Shown: positions 57,980 to 64,000 of the stretch, one piece after another
Numbering within the stretch: position 1 is the first letter of the stretch
Layout: every line of letters starts with the position of its first letter
Origin: Bactericera cockerelli
Taxonomy: Eukaryota > Arthropoda > Insecta > Hemiptera > Triozidae
Reading direction: 5' to 3'
Assembly: GCA_024516035.1 (NCBI GenBank)
Contig: CM044958.1
Location: forward strand, 26,245,517-26,309,516
DNA length: 64,000 nucleotides
The notes under the pieces: model-generated
What the model was told of the DNA's origin: nothing
Database searches by the model: none
The model's input: only the letters and a program-made list of their open reading frames with translations
Made by a program: the position numbers and the translations under genes

Positions 57980-59635
57980 GGAGCCTACTTAAATGATTAT
58001 TGGGTGCATATAGCGGATATGAATATAAGTTTAAAAGGATTTAAAATTAAATAAGCTGTAGTTTTTTTTTTCTCCTTTGAAAATAATATTTGTACCTTGA
58101 ATATAATTTCTGTTCAATTAGTTTCCTGTATTGGGTACGGCTCTTCTAGAAAACTGAAAAGGATCCGAGCTTTTGTCTAAGCGCTGACCACTGACAGTTC
58201 CAGTTTACTGTCCAATGTAAATAGTTCACTACTTTCAAGTACCTCTTGGGTTTTCAATATTATTTTACTTCGTCCAACGTGTCACTCTGTTTCATAGCAG
58301 GCTATAACTGTAGTTCTAATATGACGCATAAGTGAGGGAAGTTTCAAGTACCTGCGTATACTATCGTGGTACTCGTCTCTTCTGAAAGGGCTTTGCGAGG
58401 AGGGGGAGTGCTCATAAAGTCTAATCAGCCTCAACAAAAACAACTCCATAGTCGTAAAACATCAGCATACATAAAATCACCCAGCATGACATAAAATGCA
58501 TTCTCTTCCTTGCTTTCCCTTGGTACGTTGTGCTCTCGGAGACACGCTGTTGTCGTAGACAAAGTACTCAAAGTAGCCATACTCTTTTTCTTCTTCTGCT
58601 TTCAGAGAGGTGCTTCTATTAAATTTGTTCTTTAAAATTTGAACATAGAGGTCCCTAACTATATGAATTTATGAAAATTACAATACCTAATCAATATAGC
58701 TTTGGTCGCAATACCCAGCGGGTTACTTACAGTATTTCGAATAATCTGGATGTGCAGTTGTGCAGTCTTCCAGAACACCCTTACCATGTCAATTTGTTAA
58801 CAAAGCACTGGAGCAAAACGTCACCAAATCTTGAAATCCGGAAAAGCATGTATGCTAACATCACTTTCAGAACAGCATAGCTTTCCCGGTGATCTCTTGT
58901 CTTTCTCAGAAGTTCGATTATGCAATTTAGCATACAGATAGACAGATTATGTACAAGACACTAACTTGAATAATAGTACATTTGCAAAGTAGTAAAACTC
59001 GTGCAAAAAGTTTACTCCAATAAAATGATGCTGTTATAAAAGGGTATGAATTCCTTTGTTGTATTTCCTTGTGCTTGTGTTAATGCACCGGAGGCCGCAG
59101 GCTATGGAATCTAGGAGAACCTCGAGTCTGCAGCTCAAATAAAAGCTAAACTTGGAAAAGGAAAATTACGTAGCGTCTAATGATAGCTTTGTGGGAATAA
59201 CTTTTCATTTTCCTTACTCACTCGATGCTGATACATACGTCATGTGGTTGAACCCTTACGGCGCGTGTACAGAATGAAGTCGGTTGAGAAACAAATGGAT
59301 TTATTTTGGTTAACTGATTCGGCATTCTGAAAGAGGCTGTTCTGGATCTCTCTCACCGGTTCCCTGACATCTCTTTTTATTTTTAGAGATATTTTCAAAA
59401 GCTATTTCAGACCCTTATTTCTACTGAGATATGCACATCCAAAAGGGACAATATATTGCAAATATTTTACACACACGATTCTAAGCAATAAATAGAGAAA
59501 GTGAATGACACATCATTTGTAAATGATGCTATGGAAGCAAACTCATGTTTGAAACAGTAAATTATTGTTGTGATGTTAGTCAATACAGTCCGATCTGATC
59601 TATGGTGAATTGGTGGATGTGCCTGAACAACCTTA
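57980..59635. other. unannotated sequence
   Basis: A strong acceptor-like TTTTTCTTCTTCTGCTTTCAG ends near 58603, but every frame after it stops early. The frame at 58671-58880 has no recognisable domain. Confidence 0.35.
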
Positions 59636-59639
59636 GCGG

Positions 59640-60020
59640 TGCATGATACTTTTTAGTCATTTTACCTATTGCTTTATACTTTATATCTTCCTCCCCTGAA
59701 TTCAATCCTTGCGGTTTTTCTTTTGTGCAAGTGTTATTTTTCTGTTGGAGATTTGTATTTAGTATTTCCAGGTTGTTCTTCTGCACTTTTCATTTTTGTT
59801 GTCCATGTCCTTATGTGTTTTCTCTTCTAAGAATTTCCTTTTTTTCTTTGTTGCTCTGGATGTGCCCTCACCCTGGCCGACTACCATGTATGACCAGGTC
59901 TTCTCTACAGCTCGACGACTATACCAGCGGAGTTGCTTTTCTTCCATCTTATCTTCAATGTCTCTGATCCCTGATCTCCGCCGGATGTACACAATGTACA
60001 TATCAACGCCTTATCCTAAT
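59640..60020 (-). mobile_element. LINE coding fragment
   Basis: 5'- and 3'-truncated piece of a non-LTR retrotransposon on the minus strand, defined by the coding remnant at 59759-60001. No A tail is visible. Confidence 0.65.
59759..60001 (-). pseudogene. LINE reverse transcriptase ORF, C-terminal remnant
   Basis: The minus-strand frame contains RRSGIRDIEDKMEEKQLRWY followed by a VEKTWSY stretch and KKKRKFLEEKTHKDM. The order (R)-x-G-I-x-x-I-x-DKM-x-E-x-QLRW-Y-x-x-R ... R-x-x-K-K-x-x-x-E-x-x-x-x-DM is the familiar C-terminal region of arthropod endonuclease/reverse-transcriptase LINE proteins, where the His-Val after LRWYG is usual and here replaced. Reverse transcriptase catalytic motifs are not present. 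Confidence 0.7.
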
Positions 60021-61690
60021 ATGTTTCGATTGTTACGCTGTGAACTGTTGTCACTTTTCAACATTTTCAATTTAGTATGAAACAACACAAGTTATAATTA
60101 TTCTGCAAAGTCAAATTGTACATTGTAACTGTTGTAAAATATTCTTTAATTACTGAAGCTATCTGAAGCATGCTGCAAACGTCCAATATGTTAAATGATT
60201 ATATGTAAGTATGTATACATGGCATATACGAGTATCTATGTATGTAAATATGTAAAATGTTTTGTGCTTATAACAAATAAGCATACTATAAAACACAGCT
60301 TATCACTGACAAGGTATTTTTTAACATAAAAAACAATCGACTGAATGACGTGAAAAAATATGAAAGCTACCTAATGATAAAGAAAGGTTCCTGTTTTCAA
60401 GTGCGTTCTGTTACTTGTCAGCCCGTCACTAAACCGAAAGATAAATAATATTGAAGGAGGCTGAGGTGCTCTTGAGAAGGAACAAAGAAGAGACAAAAAG
60501 GCAATTCTTGCTGACTGAAAAAGTCTGAAAAGAATGGAAGAGATGTTGAAATATACCAAGAGTAGAAGGTTAAGTGAGTGAGAGGGGGAGAAAGGGGTAG
60601 AGAAATTCGAGAATAGTTCAAGAGAGAGGGAAAGAGAATATAGCAAGGACGATAAAAATGTCAAAGGCAGGAGTTTGCAGAAGAGCGCTGGGTCTGTTGG
60701 TAATTTATGAACGACGCTGCAGATATCTGTGGGGGCGGGGGAGGAGGGGCAGGCACTTAAAGACAGGTACTGGGGGGCAGTAGGGTGGGGGAGATAGTAG
60801 CTGCCCCCCGGGTGTGAGCGTGTGGGTTGCTGATTGTCCACGAAACAAAGTTACTGTCTTATGGAGCGATCCCTGATATTTCTAGGAAATGAGTTCTTTC
60901 ATTCATCCTCGGACTAAGAAGTTTAGGTATAATATTATGTATGCAGTTAATAATTTGATATGTATGCAGTTAGTATCGACCTTACTGTCGATTTGAAATG
61001 TTTAAAAAAAACCGTATTGCAAATGTAATTTTAAGTAAGTAGTTCAATTTTCTATGCTTACTTATTTGCCTTCCGCATCGGAGGTAATGCAGCATGCAAA
61101 GCAAGGTGGAAAAACGAAAAAACAGAAAAAGCTCTTTCCGTAAACTTAATTCATTTGTGTTGAAAAATAGCCGTAAATAAATAAGTTAATAGCAAATTGA
61201 GGGAAAAAATGAAAGTGAGCTCACAATTTGGGGAGAGTAAATGGAAAGAGAAGTGGGGGTGAGAGGATGTGGAATCTCATCTCTTTCCTGAAATAGAATA
61301 CAATAAAAGATTCATGCTGATTGGGAGGTAGAGAAATAGATAGCACATGAGAAGCTTCAACATGAGAATGGATACAAAAGGAGAACAAATTAACGGGACA
61401 CCTCGTGTGTTAGGGTGATGGGGAAGAGGAACAAAAGAGGTCACCTGCAAGTCATGGGGTAGGGGAGAGAGATGATACGACAGCTCCTACAGGAGTGAAA
61501 TCAGGGACAGGAAGACATAATGCTGGCTGGGCAGATTGAGTTGTACAGGAGACAAAGAAGAAATTTTACCTAGTCATACCTAGTAAATACTTGCACGAGG
61601 ATTGTGATCATGTGATGTTGCCATCAGAAATGATAATCCTGTTGTGATTATAAGTCACTTCTTTTTTTTAATATTGAAAAGTTTCTACTT
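60020..61690. repeat. purine-rich region
   Basis: From about 60450 to 61570 the plus strand is strongly purine-rich with G-runs at 60729-60790. The 156-codon minus-strand frame at 60371-60841 is Ser/Leu/Pro-rich and probably reflects this composition. Confidence 0.6.
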
Positions 61691-61700
61691 TATCTGGACT

Positions 61701-61961
61701 TTTTCATTTAAAATTTAACGTAGCTTTCAACTGCATGGTTACATCAAGCTCCATTTGCTCAACCTCCATTTGCTGGAACCTTACAAACCAGATACTCAAA
61801 TTAAACTCACCCATTCTGAGTGGGGCCGGTAATAGCCAGCATTACGAGGGATCGATTATGAATAGTCACCCATCGAAGTCCTAGCCTCGCTGGACGTTGC
61901 CTAACTTGAGTGAAAGACCGAGAACTGGTGTATTAAATATTCCATCAACCGCGACGCTGAC
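61701..61961 (-). mobile_element. 5S-rRNA-headed SINE, inverted copy with target duplication
   Basis: On the minus strand the head (GTCAGCGTCGCGGTTGATGG, AATACACCAGTTCTCG, AGTTAGGCAACGTCCAGCG, CTTCGATGGGTGAC) is a 5S rRNA relative. It is followed by the body seen at 42014-42142 (ATGGGTGAGTTTAATTTGAG). TTATCTGGACT flanks it at 61690-61700 and 61962-61972, a target duplication of 11 bp. Helix I is less perfect than in the 41.9 kb copy. Confidence 0.88.
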
Positions 61962-61972
61962 TTATCTGGACT

Positions 61973-63932
61973 AACTTAGAACTCTTATGGTATATGCGTA
62001 TCCACAAATCTTATATCACCCTGGTAGTTTGTGTTGTATTAGTCTGCCTCAGATTAAATAATATGAAATATTTTCTCACATCGCACTATACTGGTACCTA
62101 AAATAACATGGCGTGTAGGTACGCAAAACATCCCTCTATAACTCTTCTTACAACCTTTTTGTTTAATTTTTAAATCCCCTCTTCTAAATTTGAGCAGACA
62201 AAACCCCGGCACACATGAATGTGTTCAGAAATAATTAATAGCACGCTTCCAAGACAAAACAAAAGAAGTCCTGGGTAAAGCCAAGAGCTAAGTACACGTA
62301 ATACCTTTCCACCACCTCCCCCCTCTCTTTCTCTTCTCTTTCACTACCTATTCTTTCCTATTTAAATACATACGAGTATTTATAACACTCAGTTTGAAAT
62401 TATTTACATGCAATAACACATGTTTTCCTGAGACGAGCAAGTGAAGAAGTGTGAGGGAAAAGACAGGAGAGGTTAAGAGGGAGCAAAAACCACCTACTTG
62501 GAAACTTTTTGTTAGGAAAAACAGATGTATTGAAATGTGCACTCTATCAGCACATAACTTTGTCGAAGAATGTTTAATATTTATTATCTATTAAAGCGTT
62601 TTTACTTTTTATTTTTAACATCCTTCGCCAAACGCTGGTTGGGTACCAAAATCCAACAGAATTTGAAAAGCTTCTCTAAAGACACAAGATTATTCTAGCT
62701 GAAAGTAATTCAGGGTAGCGAGAAGAGTTTGGGCCATGTCTTGTCAAGATTTCATAACATTCCAACGCTGGGAAATATTTCAGCCTGAATTTTCTCCATT
62801 GTTTATACTTCTGAATTTCTCAAAATATAAGGGTGGAATAACTTTATGAGGGAAAGTATTTTAAGTCCTAAAGCATTTGTCCGAAAATCTGTATTTCAAA
62901 TGCACCTCACAAAAAATATTATATTATTTTTATTCATAATATTTTCATAGAGCTCTTCGTATCTACATTATCTTACCTATATTAATAATTATTATTATTT
63001 AAAAAAAAATACTGTTAAAATCTGAATTGCTTTTACCTTCAGATAAAGTTAAAGTAACCCCAAACTATCAATTGAATCAATGTTAAAATTATAAAATACA
63101 TAATTATAGGTATCTAATCTATTGTATTTTTTTTTTTTTTTTTTTTTTTTTGCGTTAAGTAGCGCCTTCTTATTTGACCCCAGCTTGGATTACAACGTTC
63201 ATGATAATGTGACCATCTCCTTGACCTTGAAAATGAAAGCTACTGTTCTTTCCTGCCTTTTTCTCCCGGAGTCACAGAGTCTACCGCGCTCGATCTCACA
63301 GAATCTGCTCGCATGGGGTTTTGTTTACATTTCATTTTTAGATGATTTTACAAATCGAGGACATTGAAATAATGCTCTTCAGTTTATTTCTGTGAATCGT
63401 TTAGTTCTCCAGACTTGATTGACCATTTCTTTCTATGAACGTTCACTAGTGTATTGGATTACGGTTTCTCTGCATTTTATTGTTCAATTATTTGCTTTAA
63501 TATATGCGAGTTTTTTGGTGAAGTGTTGCAATGTTCAATAGAGTAAGCAGAACAGAAGCTGGTTACCCATGTTCCTGTTGCATTCCTTCATACTACCTCA
63601 GGTGGATAAGGTTAGTGTTACTATTATGAATGTTGTGTTCATTCGGGTTCAGCTTAACATTCAACCATGATCATTATCGGGACGGAACTATTACCCTCGA
63701 CACCCAGGCATAGCCATAGCACAAGAAAGTGCTATAGCTATTTCAGAATTTTAAGCAATAGAGGAAACTTTAAAGTTCAGAAGAAACCTTGTGAGGAATC
63801 CGGTCTCAAAACAGTTGCCTTGTGAGGTTTCCGTCCCCGCTCTCCCAAGTCCTCGTCAGCTTTAAGCTTTGTAATCGGATTAAAAGTTAACTTGATACAC
63901 AAGATCTGTTATGTAATACATGGAATATTACA
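61973..63932. other. unannotated sequence
   Basis: A T-run at about 63127-63151 may be the A tail of a minus-oriented retroinsertion. Around 63543-63605 a short open frame (RVSRTEAGYPCSCCIPSYYL) is followed by AAG|GTTAGT, a possible donor, but no good acceptor precedes it. Confidence 0.35.
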
Positions 63933-63933
63933 G

Positions 63934-64000
63934 GGTGTATCATGCGAGAACATCTGATTTAATCTAAAGTATTTTACTTCCGATAATTTCTAATATTAAA
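63934..64000. mobile_element. partial Tc1/mariner-like terminus at window edge
   Basis: TA-CAGGGTGTATCATGCGAG at 63932-63952 has the same CAGGGTG start and TA context as the two fold-back elements. The rest lies outside the window. Its inner sequence (ACTTCCGATAATTTCTAATA) matches, in complement, motifs at about 32190 and 33375. Confidence 0.6.

Noticed and set aside
60371..60841. 156-codon minus-strand ORF, Pro/Ser/Leu-rich
   Set aside because: Most of it is low complexity from purine-rich DNA. The first 60 codons are less biased, but there is no domain or splice support.

Overview
This 64 kb window is AT-rich eukaryotic DNA with no continuous host gene. It looks like intron or intergenic sequence from an arthropod, most likely an insect. 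The reasons are abundant tRNA-headed SINEs, Tc1/mariner-, hAT- and PIF/Harbinger-type transposons, GT/AG splice-like signals, long CT microsatellites, and frequent TAGGTACCTA-type simple sequence of the kind seen in hemipteran and lepidopteran genomes. A hemipteran is my guess, at low confidence. There are no operons, ribosome binding sites, CRISPR arrays or intact tRNA genes.

Layout. 0-11 kb: CT tracts, a 2.37 kb fold-back Tc1/mariner-like element (2822-5188) and several tRNA-headed SINEs. 11-20 kb: two members of one non-autonomous DNA transposon family (11396-12549 and 18792-19562). Each has a perfect 9-bp target duplication, arrays of an ATTC(C/G)G(G/T)CCC motif in opposite orientation at its two ends, and a related 45-bp minisatellite in the middle. 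20-23.4 kb: a 5'-truncated LINE on the minus strand, a 525-bp fold-back mariner-like element and a 945-bp palindromic MITE. 28.0-30.8 kb: a 2.76 kb inverted repeat carrying a broken Cys-rich ORF in both arms, the right arm split by a SINE. 38.6-40.5 kb: a decayed PIF/Harbinger element with convergent nuclease and MADF remnants, with a 664-bp hAT element nested in its right end. 40.7-41.2 kb: a second palindrome with the same CCCCC/GGGGG termini as the one at 22.4 kb. 41.9-43.1 kb: a full-length 5S-rRNA-headed SINE with target duplication, then a tRNA-headed SINE sharing its 3' body. 45.1-45.9 kb: an 816-bp hAT deletion derivative. 46-63 kb: fewer recognisable repeats.

The only hint of a host gene is a pair of exon-like segments on the plus strand (49860-49941 and 54583-54742). 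Each is bounded by AG and GT, the first has very strong splice consensus, and their codon phases join exactly. I do not recognise the protein, so this stays a hypothesis.

Most of the structure therefore comes from layered transposition: nested insertions, SINE families that share 3' bodies but carry different RNA heads, and at least seven inverted-repeat elements. The most unusual system is the pair of minisatellite-cored elements with diverged terminal motif arrays.
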